Assembly: GCA_963839365.1 (NCBI GenBank)
Contig: CAWIUT010000001.1
Location: 558,001-622,000 of the forward strand
Direction of reading: 5' to 3'
Source of the DNA: DASSKA01 sp963839365
Lineage (GTDB): Bacteria; Actinomycetota; Actinomycetes; Propionibacteriales; Nocardioidaceae
DNA length: 64,000 nucleotides
The notes under the pieces were generated by a model. The model ran no database searches. It was not told where the DNA came from and was given only the letters and a program-made list of their open reading frames with translations. The position numbers and the translations under genes are program-made. Shown in pieces: positions 1 to 7,310 of this stretch (position 1 is the stretch's first letter; every line of letters starts with the position of its first letter).

Positions 1-317
1 ACCGGGTTGCTGATGATCCCGGTCTGGGTCCGCTTGACCAGGTCGACCTGGTAGGCCTGGTCCTCGATCGACAGGTTGCGGTGCAGCACGCCGATGCCCC
101 CCTGACGGGCCATCGCGATCGCCATCCGTGACTCGGTGACGGTGTCCATGGCGCTGGAGACCAGCGGCATGCGCAGGGTGATGTCGCGGGTGAGGCGCGT
201 CCTGGTGTCCACCTCGCTGGGCACGACGTCGGTCTCGCCCGGCAGCAGCAGCACGTCGTCGAAGGTCAGGCCGAGAGCGGCGAACTTGTCGGGGACACCG
301 GCAGGGTTGAGGTTCAT
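1..317 (-). CDS. guaB: IMP dehydrogenase, N-terminal part (runs off left edge)
   Basis: Oxidises IMP to XMP with NAD+, the committed step of guanine nucleotide synthesis, in the cytoplasm. Only the first 105 codons are present. The ATG at 317 begins MNLNPAGVPDKFAALG, followed by the family signature LTFDDVLLLPGET, then MPLVSSAMDTVTESRMAIA and GGIGVLHRN, all typical of the IMPDH N-terminus. The catalytic cysteine loop and the CBS domains lie outside the window, so completeness cannot be judged. A TAGACT hexamer on the minus strand (353-358) is a possible -10 box about 35 bases upstream. Identification is firm; the promoter is a guess. Confidence 0.95.
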   Translation of the reverse strand, partial: MNLNPAGVPDKFAALGLTFDDVLLLPGETDVVPSEVDTRTRLTRDITLRMPLVSSAMDTVTESRMAIAMARQGGIGVLHRNLSIEDQAYQVDLVKRTQTGIISNP

Positions 318-434
318 GGGGCCTTCCAGGGCGGGGCGGTCGGCAGGCCATCAGTCTACAAAGCCCCACCGAGCCCGGCGCCGCCCGAGCCCCTGTCGGT
401 CCGGCGGTCGGTCCGGGCAGTTGCTCTGCGCCGG

Positions 435-1799
435 TTATTCCGCGGAGGTGAGCTCCTCGTAGGTGCCGGCCTCCGCGGCCCGCCGCCACAGCGGGTGGTT
501 GTGGTCGTAGCGCAGCGCCTTGACCATGTGCACCACAGCACCCGCGCGCGGCTCGCTGCGGAAGGCCACGTTGTCGACCAGGGCCCGCATCAAGGCGAGA
601 CCGCGGCCGGTCTCGGCGTGAACGGGCGCCGCAACCCCGTCGAGCTCGGCAGCGTCGAAGCCGCTGCCCTGGTCCAGCACGGTGATCGCGCACTCGTTGG
701 AGGCGAGCTCGACCTTCACCTCGTAGCTGTCGGTGTCCGCGGCGTGGTCGATCACGTTCGCGCAGGCCTCGGTGATCGCGAGCTCGACATCCTCGACGTC
801 CTCGCCCTCCACCCCGAACGCGGTCAGCGCCTGCACCGCCAGCCGCCGGACCACAGGCACGCTGCCGCTCTCCCGCGGCAGGCTCAGTGACAGGTCGAGG
901 TGCGGCACCGGGTCGTCGGCCCCGGTCTGGTTGGGCGGCCAGGTGAACCGCTGGCCGTGCACCTCGTCCTCCGGCCGGGCGTTGAGCCAGACCTGCAGCC
1001 GGCACTCCTGGTCCCCGGCGGCGATCGACTCGTCGAGATGCACGGTGGCCGACCCGTGGACCCGGGTGGCCACCCGGCCGGCGAGACCGGCCGAGACGTG
1101 GCACAGGGTCTCCGAGCGCGACACCCCAGGGCCGAACGGGCAGCGGGACATGGTCACCTCGAAGCCGTCAGCGTCCGCGCGCACTAGCCGGGCGTCGCTT
1201 CCGAGGGCGGCGTGCGCCTCGGCGACGAGCCGGGCCGCCTCCTCGGGATCGCTGAGCCGGTCTTCGTGGACCATCCCGTCAGCGAGCGCAGCGCCGGCCA
1301 TCGTGGCGGCCTGCGGAGCGGTCGCGTTGGGGTGCGCCTCCGAGGCCACGCTGAGGGCGACGGCGACGCCGGCCGGGCCGTCCCGGCGCGGGTCCACGTC
1401 GAGGTCGACGAGCGTGGGCGGGCCCATGTCGAAGGTGATCGTCAGCCGACGCTCCACGTCCAGGTCGATCCGGACCACCCGCCCCTCGGCGCCATCGCCG
1501 AGCTCGGGCCGTTGGTCGACCGGGACGAGCTCTCCGAGCCCCACGCCGAGCCGTGCCGGGACGCCGTCGTCGGTGACCGGTCCGAGTCCCACCCACGGCT
1601 TGCTGGCCTTCCAGTCCAGGTGCACCTGAACCAGCCCGTCGCCGAGCTCGGCCGAGCGCTCGGCGAACGCCGCCTCGATGCGCTGCCGTGCGCCGTCGGG
1701 GGCGTCACGGTCCACCGCGTGCCGCACCAGGTGGGCGGCGACATCGTCGAGCGCCCGCTGCGTCGACGCCGCATCGGTGGGATCGATGAGCCAGTCCAC
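435..1799 (-). CDS. ATP-binding protein with C-terminal RsbW-like histidine-kinase-type ATPase
   Basis: About 454 aa. The last 130 residues form an HATPase_c fold of the anti-sigma/serine-kinase type: N box ITEACANVIDHA, G1 box DQGSGFD, G2 box GRGLALMRALVD. The rest is not a family I can name with certainty; a middle segment with CPFGPGVSRSETLCHV and a later QECRL has a spaced-cysteine look seen in some ligand or metal sensing domains. No membrane segment is visible. This points to a soluble switch protein of partner-switching stress signalling, but no anti-sigma antagonist or sigma gene is adjacent. The GTG at 1799 is chosen because AGAGGGG lies about 5-6 bases upstream; the frame is open to 1862. 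Confidence 0.7.
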   Translation of the reverse strand: MDWLIDPTDAASTQRALDDVAAHLVRHAVDRDAPDGARQRIEAAFAERSAELGDGLVQVHLDWKASKPWVGLGPVTDDGVPARLGVGLGELVPVDQRPELGDGAEGRVVRIDLDVERRLTITFDMGPPTLVDLDVDPRRDGPAGVAVALSVASEAHPNATAPQAATMAGAALADGMVHEDRLSDPEEAARLVAEAHAALGSDARLVRADADGFEVTMSRCPFGPGVSRSETLCHVSAGLAGRVATRVHGSATVHLDESIAAGDQECRLQVWLNARPEDEVHGQRFTWPPNQTGADDPVPHLDLSLSLPRESGSVPVVRRLAVQALTAFGVEGEDVEDVELAITEACANVIDHAADTDSYEVKVELASNECAITVLDQGSGFDAAELDGVAAPVHAETGRGLALMRALVDNVAFRSEPRAGAVVHMVKALRYDHNHPLWRRAAEAGTYEELTSAE

Positions 1800-1878
1800 C
1801 AGCTCCACCCCTCTCGTGGCCGGACGGTCGCGTGGAGCCTGCCCACGGCGGAGAACGGGCAAACCGCCGCGGACAAAG

Positions 1879-1912
1879 GCGAACGCCGCCCGGAAGTCCG
1901 GACGGCGTTCGC
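1879..1912 (-). terminator. Rho-independent-type terminator after groEL
   Basis: A 10-bp perfect stem (1879-1888 with 1903-1912) encloses a second 5-bp stem (1890-1894 with 1897-1901). It lies 17 bases past the groEL stop. On the minus strand the hairpin is followed by CTTTGT, a short T-rich run. The structure is read directly; terminator function is inferred. Confidence 0.7.
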
Positions 1913-1928
1913 GCGAAGAAGGGTCGGC

Positions 1929-3551
1929 TCAGTGGCCGTGCCCGTGACCGTGGCCGGCCCCGGCCGCGGCCTCGTCCTCCTCCTCGGGCTTGTCCACCAC
2001 CAGCGACTCGGTGGTGAGCAGCATCCCCGCGATGGAGGCGGCGTTGACCAGCGCGGACCGGGTCACCTTCACCGGGTCCAGCACGCCCTGGGAGACCAGG
2101 TCGCCGTACTCCCCGGTGGCGGCGTTGAAGCCCTTGCCCTTGCCTGCCTCGCGCACCTTGCTGACCACGACGTAGCCGTTGTCCCCGCCGTTCTCGGCGA
2201 TCCAGCGCAGCGGCTCGTCGACGGCCTTGCGCACCACGCGCACACCGGTGGCCTCGTCGCCGGACAGGTCGAGGGAGTCGAGCGCCGAGGTGGCGTGCAC
2301 CAGCGCCGAGCCACCGCCGGCGATGATGCCCTCCTCGATGGCGGCGCGGGTCGCGGACACCGCATCCTCGATGCGGTGCTTCTTCTCCTTCAGCTCCACC
2401 TCGGTGGCGGCGCCGACCTTGATCACGCAGACACCGCCGGCGAGCTTGGCGAGCCGCTCCTGCAGCTTCTCCCGGTCCCAGTCGGAGTCGGTGTTCTCGA
2501 TCTCGGCGCGGATCTGGTTGACCCGGCCCTGGACCTCGTCCGCGGCACCTGCGCCCTCGATGATCGTGGTGTCGTCCTTGGTGATCACCACGCGGCGGGC
2601 CTGGCCGAGCACGTCGAGGCCAACCTGGTCCAGCTTGAGACCCACCTCGGGGGCGATGACCTGGCCACCGGTCAGGATCGCGATGTCCTGCAGCATCGCC
2701 TTGCGACGGTCACCGAACGCAGGGGCCTTCGCCGCGGCCGCGTTGAAGGTGCCACGGATCTTGTTCACCACCAGGGTCGACAGCGCCTCGCCCTCGACGT
2801 CCTCGGCGATGATGAACAACGGCTTGCCGGCCGAGATGACCTTCTCCAGCAGCGGCAGCAGGTCCGCGATCGCGGAGATCTTGCCCTGGTGGATGAGCAC
2901 GTAGCAGTCCTCGAGCACGCACTCCATCCGCTCGGGGTCGGTGACGAAGTACGGCGAGATGTAGCCCTTGTCGAACTGCATGCCCTCGGTGAAGTCGAGC
3001 TCGGTGCCCATCGTGTTGGACTCCTCGACGGTGATCACGCCGTCCTTGCCAACCTTGTCGAAGGCCTCGGCGATGATCTCGCCGATGTGGGTGTCGCGGG
3101 AGGAGACGGTCGCGACCGCGGCCATGTCCTCCTTGGAGTCCACGTCCCGGGCGGCCTCGCGCAGCGCGTCGCCCATCGACTCCACCGCGGCGTCCATGCC
3201 CCGCTTGAGCGCCATCGGGTTCGCGCCGGAGGCCACTGCGCGCAGCCCCTCGTGAACCATGGCCTGCGCGAGCACGGTCGCGGTGGTGGTGCCGTCGCCG
3301 GCGACGTCGTTGGTCTTGGTGGCCACCTCCTTGGCGAGCTGGGCGCCCATGTTCTCGAACGGGTCGTCGAGCTCGACCTCGCGGGCGACGGTGACACCGT
3401 CGTTGGTGATGGTGGGCGCGCCCCACTTCTTGTCCAGCACGACGTAGCGTCCCTTGGGACCGAGCGTCACTTTGACGGCGTTGGCGAGCGCGTCCACGCC
3501 GCGTTCGAGGGCGCGCCGCGCGTTCTCGTCGAACTCAAGAATCTTCGGCAT
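1929..3551 (-). CDS. groL: Chaperonin GroEL (Cpn60), His-tailed GroEL1 type
   Basis: The 540-aa double-ring chaperonin folds cytosolic proteins with ATP and GroES. It starts at ATG 3551 (MPKILEFDENARRALERGVD) and carries the ATP-binding DGTTTATVLAQA and the family motifs throughout, at full length. The tail ends AAAGAGHGHGHGH instead of the GGM-rich tail of general-purpose GroELs. In mycobacteria and relatives the groES-linked paralogue (GroEL1) has such a His-rich tail while a second, unlinked copy carries the GGM tail; a second copy is therefore expected elsewhere but is not in this window. It lies 112 bases downstream of groES in the same orientation. Confidence 0.97.
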   Translation of the reverse strand: MPKILEFDENARRALERGVDALANAVKVTLGPKGRYVVLDKKWGAPTITNDGVTVAREVELDDPFENMGAQLAKEVATKTNDVAGDGTTTATVLAQAMVHEGLRAVASGANPMALKRGMDAAVESMGDALREAARDVDSKEDMAAVATVSSRDTHIGEIIAEAFDKVGKDGVITVEESNTMGTELDFTEGMQFDKGYISPYFVTDPERMECVLEDCYVLIHQGKISAIADLLPLLEKVISAGKPLFIIAEDVEGEALSTLVVNKIRGTFNAAAAKAPAFGDRRKAMLQDIAILTGGQVIAPEVGLKLDQVGLDVLGQARRVVITKDDTTIIEGAGAADEVQGRVNQIRAEIENTDSDWDREKLQERLAKLAGGVCVIKVGAATEVELKEKKHRIEDAVSATRAAIEEGIIAGGGSALVHATSALDSLDLSGDEATGVRVVRKAVDEPLRWIAENGGDNGYVVVSKVREAGKGKGFNAATGEYGDLVSQGVLDPVKVTRSALVNAASIAGMLLTTESLVVDKPEEEDEAAAGAGHGHGHGH

Positions 3552-3589
3552 TCTTCACTGAACCTTTCCGGACTGCGGGTGACGACAGC

Positions 3590-3624
3590 GCCCCAGGGGC
3601 CCGACTCATCGGGCCGCCCGGGGC
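3590..3624 (-). other. Stem-loop between groES and groEL
   Basis: An inner stem GCCCGA/TCGGGC (3599-3604 with 3609-3614, loop CTCA) is flanked by GCCCC (3590-3594) and GGGGC (3620-3624). No T tract follows on the minus strand. It sits in the groES-groEL gap, so a role in processing or partial attenuation that lowers groEL relative to groES is possible. The structure is seen; the function is inferred. Confidence 0.5.
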
Positions 3625-3663
3625 GAAGTCAGATGCGAACCATGACGGTTCTTGACGTTCCGA

Positions 3664-3957
3664 TCAGGAAACGACCGCAAGCACGTCGCGGGCGGACAGG
3701 ATCAGGAACTCCTCGCCGGAGTACTTCACCTCGGTGCCGCCGTACTTGCTGAAGATGACCTTGTCGCCGACCTTCACGTCGAGCGGGACCCGGTTTCCGT
3801 TGTCGTCCACGCGGCCCGGACCGATGGCAAGGACCTCGCCCTCCTGGGGCTTCTCCTTGGCGGTGTCCGGGATGACCAGGCCGGAGGCCGTGGTCTGCTC
3901 GGCGTCGAGCGGCTTAACGACGATCCGGTCCTCGAGAGGCTTGATGTTGACCGACAC
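3664..3957 (-). CDS. groS: Co-chaperonin GroES (Cpn10)
   Basis: The 97-aa heptameric lid of the GroEL chamber. It begins with SVNIKPLEDRIVVKP and contains the mobile-loop region AEQTTASGLVIPDTAKEKPQ and the roof/barrel strands GDKVIFSKYGGTEVKY. The GTG at 3957 is preferred because a GGAGG lies 8 bases upstream; an upstream in-frame start at 3972 would add five residues and lose that ribosome site. First gene of the groES-groEL operon, under the two CIRCE operators at 4058-4118. Confidence 0.97.
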   Translation of the reverse strand: MSVNIKPLEDRIVVKPLDAEQTTASGLVIPDTAKEKPQEGEVLAIGPGRVDDNGNRVPLDVKVGDKVIFSKYGGTEVKYSGEEFLILSARDVLAVVS

Positions 3958-4057
3958 TTCGTCGACCTCCACTTTCCCTTTGTCGAGACAGACAGTTGAC
4001 TTGGAACTGGTGCCTGCGGTGACGTACGCCGTCGCGGGGGCCGCACGCCTGCATGCG

Positions 4058-4084
4058 TTGGCACCCTCGTTGGGAGAGTGCTAA
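4058..4084 (-). promoter_or_regulatory. CIRCE operator, promoter-distal copy (HrcA site)
   Basis: On the minus strand the left arm TTAGCACTC (4076-4084) matches the consensus fully. A 9-base spacer follows, then the right arm GGGTGCCAA (4058-4066), with two mismatches to GAGTGCTAA. It overlaps the start of the groES transcript, where bound HrcA would block transcription. The HrcA regulator is known for this element; hrcA is not in the window. Confidence 0.9.
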
Positions 4085-4088
4085 CCAG

Positions 4089-4117
4089 AATCTAGCACTC
4101 AGGCCATGAGAGTGCCA
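4089..4117 (-). promoter_or_regulatory. Candidate sigma-A-type promoter for groES-groEL
   Basis: On the minus strand TGGCAC (4112-4117) and TAGATT (4089-4094) are separated by exactly 17 bases. Both hexamers lie within or beside the upstream CIRCE copy, so repressor and polymerase would compete. The start point would fall near 4082, leaving a leader of about 125 bases before groES. Confidence 0.65.
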
Positions 4118-4118
4118 G
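4092..4118 (-). promoter_or_regulatory. CIRCE operator, promoter-overlapping copy (HrcA site)
   Basis: On the minus strand CTGGCACTC (4110-4118), a 9-base spacer and GAGTGCTAG (4092-4100): the consensus arms with two and one mismatches. It sits 7 bases from the other copy and covers the candidate -35 to -10 region. It also reaches to within about 20 bases of the start of the divergent methyltransferase gene. Confidence 0.88.
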
Positions 4119-4135
4119 TGGGGTCGGCTGGCAGG

Positions 4136-5317
4136 ATGACCGGTGTGGACCTCGAGTCGTTCGGCTGGCTGCTGACCCCCGACGGGCAGCGGCTGCTGCA
4201 CCGGGCCGAGCAGGTGTACGACGAGCGGCCCGACGACCCCATGGCCGCCTCCGGAGCACTGCGCCGGCACGAGAACGGCGCCCGTGTCGCGGTCGCGCTG
4301 ACCCAGGCCGAGCTGCGCCGGAAGGCGGTGCCGAAGTTCGGCGAGCAGGCCAGGCGGATGTACTTCACGCCCGACGGGCTCGAGCAGGCCACCCGCCATC
4401 GGGTCGCCGAGCACCGGGCGGCGCGGGTCGCGCTTGCCGCACCGCCGTCGGTGGTCGACCTCGGCTGCGGGATCGGCGGGGACCTCGTGGCGCTGGCCGG
4501 TCACGCGCTCACCGTCGCCGGGGTGGACTCCGATCCGGAGCGGGTGGCCGTGGCCCGGGCCAACCTGGAGGCACTGGGCCTCGGCGGTGCGGTCCAGGTG
4601 GCCGATGCCACCACCCTCGACCTCTCCCGGTTCGGGATCGTGTTCGCCGACCCCGCTCGTCGTACCCCTCGGGGGCGGGTCTTCGACCCGTCGGCCTACC
4701 AGCCGCCATGGCCGTTCGTGGAGCGGCTGCTGGCCGGCCCGGCGTGCGTCAAGGTGGCCCCCGGCATCCCGCACGACGTGCTCCCCGACGAGGTGGAGGC
4801 CGAGTGGGTCAGTGAGGGGGGCGAGGTCAAGGAGGCGGCGCTGTGGTCGTCCTACCTCGCCACGGTGCGCCGCCGCGCCACCGTGATCGGAGCCGGCGGG
4901 CTCGCCACGCTCACCGACGAGGACGACCCCGGCGGGCGCCCGGTGCGTGCTCCCGGCCGGTTCCTCTACGAGCCCGACGGTGCCGTGATCCGCGCCGGGC
5001 TGGTCACCGCGGTGGCGGCAGGCTTGCACGGGGCGCTGCTGGACCCGCACCTCGCATACGTGACCGGGGACGAGGCGTTCACCACGCCGTTCGCGCGCTC
5101 CTACGAGGTGCTCGAGACACTTCCCTACCGGGAGAAGCAGCTGCGGGCGGCCCTGCGTGAGCGCAACATCGGCCGGCTGACCATCAAGAAGCGCGGCGTC
5201 GACGTGGTTCCCGACCGGCTCCGCAAGCGTCTCGGGCTCAGCGGCGACGAGGAGGCCACGATCGTGCTCACCCGCGCCGGCGGCCACGGCACCACGTTGC
5301 TGGTCCGCCCCTTCTGA
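4136..5317 (+). CDS. Class I SAM-dependent methyltransferase with THUMP-like C-terminal domain
   Basis: About 393 aa, soluble. Motif I is VVDLGCGIGGDLVALAGH, followed by an acidic strand end AGVDSDPERVAVARAN and a motif IV region FADPARRTPRGRVFDP. The C-terminus LTIKKRGVDVVPDRLRKRL matches the THUMP-like domain found on these actinobacterial proteins, suggesting an RNA substrate that is not known. The ATG at 4136 is chosen; a GTG at 4145 has an AGGA 8 bases upstream and is equally possible. An ATG at 4106 would lie inside the CIRCE element and is rejected. Transcribed divergently from groES, so HrcA binding might affect it too. Confidence 0.8.
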   Translation: MTGVDLESFGWLLTPDGQRLLHRAEQVYDERPDDPMAASGALRRHENGARVAVALTQAELRRKAVPKFGEQARRMYFTPDGLEQATRHRVAEHRAARVALAAPPSVVDLGCGIGGDLVALAGHALTVAGVDSDPERVAVARANLEALGLGGAVQVADATTLDLSRFGIVFADPARRTPRGRVFDPSAYQPPWPFVERLLAGPACVKVAPGIPHDVLPDEVEAEWVSEGGEVKEAALWSSYLATVRRRATVIGAGGLATLTDEDDPGGRPVRAPGRFLYEPDGAVIRAGLVTAVAAGLHGALLDPHLAYVTGDEAFTTPFARSYEVLETLPYREKQLRAALRERNIGRLTIKKRGVDVVPDRLRKRLGLSGDEEATIVLTRAGGHGTTLLVRPF

Positions 5318-5319
5318 GC

Positions 5320-5946
5320 TCAGCGGCGGATGTCGTCGACGACGGACCTGTCGGAGGCGGCGCGGACGCAGCCGGCGACCAGCCGGGGCAGGTCGTCGGC
5401 GGACACGAGTGCGGCCAGCCGGTCCGCTGACCCCGGCAGGCCGAGCCGCTCGGCACCGTCGGCGGCCCGCTTGTCGACGTACGGCGCGACGTGCGGCCAG
5501 ACACCCTGCACCTCGCGGCAGAAGACCGCCGCCCCCGTGGGGCCGATCCCCTTGAACCGCTGAAGCTGCTTCTCCAGCGTGGGCACGTCACAGTCCTTGA
5601 GGCCGCGCAGGTCCCCGTCGTGCTCGCCCAGCACCGCCTCGGCCAGCTCGCCGAGCTGGGTCGAGGTGCGCTCGTCGTACCGCCGGTAGTGACCCCGGCC
5701 GAGCGCGTCCACGCGCTGCTGCCAGGTGGCGTGGCGCATCTTCTCCGGGGTGCGGTAGCCGGCCTCGAACAGCTCCCGTGCCGCTGCCACCGCGATGTCA
5801 CCGGAGATCCGTGCCGACAGCAGGAGCGAGAGCGCCAGCAGCTGCCACAGCGGGGCAGGCTTGTCGCGCAGGATGATGCCGGCGTCCTCGGCGAAGGTCC
5901 GCCCGTGCCGGCTCACCAGGGTCCGGGCGATGTCCTCGGCGTCCAT
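5320..5946 (-). CDS. HhH-GPD (endonuclease III-like) superfamily protein without Fe-S cluster
   Basis: 208 aa. A helix-hairpin-helix, FKGIGPTGAAVFCREVQ, is followed by PYVDKRAADG, whose Asp lines up with the catalytic Asp of the Nth/MutY fold. The position that is Lys in true EndoIII lyases (normally G-x-G-x-K) is Thr here, and the C-terminal four-cysteine 4Fe-4S motif is absent. So it is likely a divergent base-excision or structural relative, not a classical endonuclease III. It converges on the methyltransferase gene with a 2-base gap. The ATG at 5946 is used; no strong ribosome site is visible. Confidence 0.7.
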   Translation of the reverse strand: MDAEDIARTLVSRHGRTFAEDAGIILRDKPAPLWQLLALSLLLSARISGDIAVAAARELFEAGYRTPEKMRHATWQQRVDALGRGHYRRYDERTSTQLGELAEAVLGEHDGDLRGLKDCDVPTLEKQLQRFKGIGPTGAAVFCREVQGVWPHVAPYVDKRAADGAERLGLPGSADRLAALVSADDLPRLVAGCVRAASDRSVVDDIRR

Positions 5947-6001
5947 GCCGGGCAGCTACCCTGCTGCCACCGCCGCATTCGGGTCGCGGACGGGAACTGC
6001 G

Positions 6002-6646
6002 TCAGGCCATCCGGTAGGTCTGCCGGGACACGAAGAACCGGTGCCCGGTCCGTCGGTCCTGGCAGCGCACCCCGGTGGTCGCGGACGAGCAGGTCAGGTG
6101 GCCCACGGCGATGCTCTCTCCGTAAGCCAGCACCTGCTGCGGGTGCGGCACCAGCACGTCGGTGCGGCAGTCGAAGCGCGGCTTCTTCGCGACCGGCAAG
6201 GAGATCCCGGCCAGGGCGGCATGCCCGCACGAGGCCACGTCGGCGGGGCTCAGCGACCAGCTCTGCTGGGCGACGTCGCACACGACCTCCCGCCGGTCCA
6301 TCGCGCAGGTGATGTTCCCGCTCGGCGACGCGAACGTGATGCGCCCGTCGCCGCGCGTGGACCGCGTGGTCTGGCCGAACGACTGGCTCGACGGCGACGG
6401 CGGCGGCGGCGCGATCGAGCGCGGTGCGCTGGCCACCGGCGGCGAGGACGCCGGCCCTCCCCCCGACTCGAGACCGAGCCCGGCGGCCAGCCCGGCGACG
6501 ACCGCCACTGCTCCGGCCGCCCCGGCCATCACCCGGCGCTGTCGGCGCCGGCGTGCGGTTCGCCAGGCGGAGGCCACCAGGTCACGCTGGACGCGGCCGG
6601 TCTGCTGGTCGGCGAGGTCGGTGAGGGCGTCACGCAGATCGATCAT
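6002..6646 (-). CDS. Single-pass membrane protein with secreted DUF6636-like domain, linked to a sigma factor
   Basis: 214 aa. About 38 basic N-terminal residues (ending TARRRRQRR) precede one membrane segment, VMAGAAGAVAVVAGLAAGLGL, a Pro/Ser-rich linker, and an outer domain with the pattern FASPSGNITCAM...VVCDV and six cysteines likely to form disulfides. That pattern resembles DUF6636 exported proteins. Its ATG overlaps the sigma-factor stop, so the two were translated together; an anti-sigma role for the short cytoplasmic tail is plausible because SigE-family genes often have such partners, but no ZAS or other known anti-sigma motif is present. With the sigma gene frameshifted, its expression may have changed. 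Confidence 0.65.
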   Translation of the reverse strand: MIDLRDALTDLADQQTGRVQRDLVASAWRTARRRRQRRVMAGAAGAVAVVAGLAAGLGLESGGGPASSPPVASAPRSIAPPPPSPSSQSFGQTTRSTRGDGRITFASPSGNITCAMDRREVVCDVAQQSWSLSPADVASCGHAALAGISLPVAKKPRFDCRTDVLVPHPQQVLAYGESIAVGHLTCSSATTGVRCQDRRTGHRFFVSRQTYRMA

Positions 6647-7186
6647 GCCGGCATCTCCCGCAGCAGCAGCGCCAGCTCGGGCGCGGTCTTGCGCAGTCGG
6701 CGCAGCGCGGCGTGGGTCTGGCTCTTCACGGTGCCCACCCCGACACCGAGCAGCCGGGCGGTCTCCGCCTCGCTGAGGTCGTCGAAGTAGCGCATGACCA
6801 GCACTGCGCGCTGGCGGTCGGTCAGCCGGGTCAGCGCGCTCTTGAGCATCATCCGGCTCTCTGCCCGGTCGATGGCCCCGTCAATGGCCCGGTCGATGAC
6901 CCCGTCAATGGCCCCGCGGGCGAGGCGCTCCGGGACCGCGTCGGTGATCTGCTCGCGGCGGTGTCGTCGCCACCAGGGAGACGTGGTCGCGGTAGATCAG
7001 CCGGCGGGCATAGGCCTCCGGATGCTGGTCACGCAGCCTCGACCAGCGCGTCGCCACCTTCACCAGTGCCTCCTGCACGAGGTCCTCGGCCCGACCGTTG
7101 TCGAGGGTGAGGAGGTACGCCGAGCGCAGCAGCGCGTGCTGACGGGCCGAGGCCCAGGCAGCGAAGGACTGCTCATCGTCCGACAC
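6643..7186 (-). pseudogene. SigE-family ECF sigma factor, broken by a +1 frameshift
   Basis: The first frame (GTG 7186, with AAAGGGA just upstream) encodes region 2: LLRSAYLLTLDNGRAEDLVQ then YARRLIYRDHVS, and then drifts into a stop at about 6905. Region 4 (LTDRQRAVLVMRYFDDLSEA, then GVGVGTVKSQTHAALRRL) continues in the next frame down to 6643. Removing one C from the run at 6976-6978 restores DHVSWWRRHRREQITDAVPE, the normal SWWRR continuation of this family. The linker then carries a 24-base duplication. This is either a real inactivating insertion or a sequencing or assembly error; both halves otherwise look intact. The overlapped downstream gene encodes a membrane protein. Confidence 0.85.
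6866..6913 (-). repeat. 24-base tandem duplication in the sigma-factor linker
   Basis: Two adjacent 24-base units (6866-6889 and 6890-6913) differ at one position. In the region-4 frame they encode two copies of AIDG(V/A)IDR between sigma regions 2 and 4. The length keeps the frame, so this duplication is not the cause of the frameshift. Confidence 0.85.
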
Positions 7187-7310
7187 CCGTGTCCCTTTCC
7201 TAGCGGTTCATCATCTATAACGCCGCAGAGCAGGACAAAGGTTGGCAGTGGCCCGGAAGAACTTCCAGCCCAGCGAAGCCGAGGAGCTTCGAGCCCGGCC
7301 CTGCCGCGGG

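Noticed and set aside
1212..3752. Open plus-strand frame of about 846 codons opposite groEL
   Set aside because: It lies wholly antisense to groEL and its neighbour. Its composition (His, Gly, Val, Leu, Arg rich with no domain) is that of a GC-rich shadow frame.
4106..4135. Upstream ATG for the THUMP-like methyltransferase
   Set aside because: It lies inside the second CIRCE element and the groES promoter and has no ribosome site.
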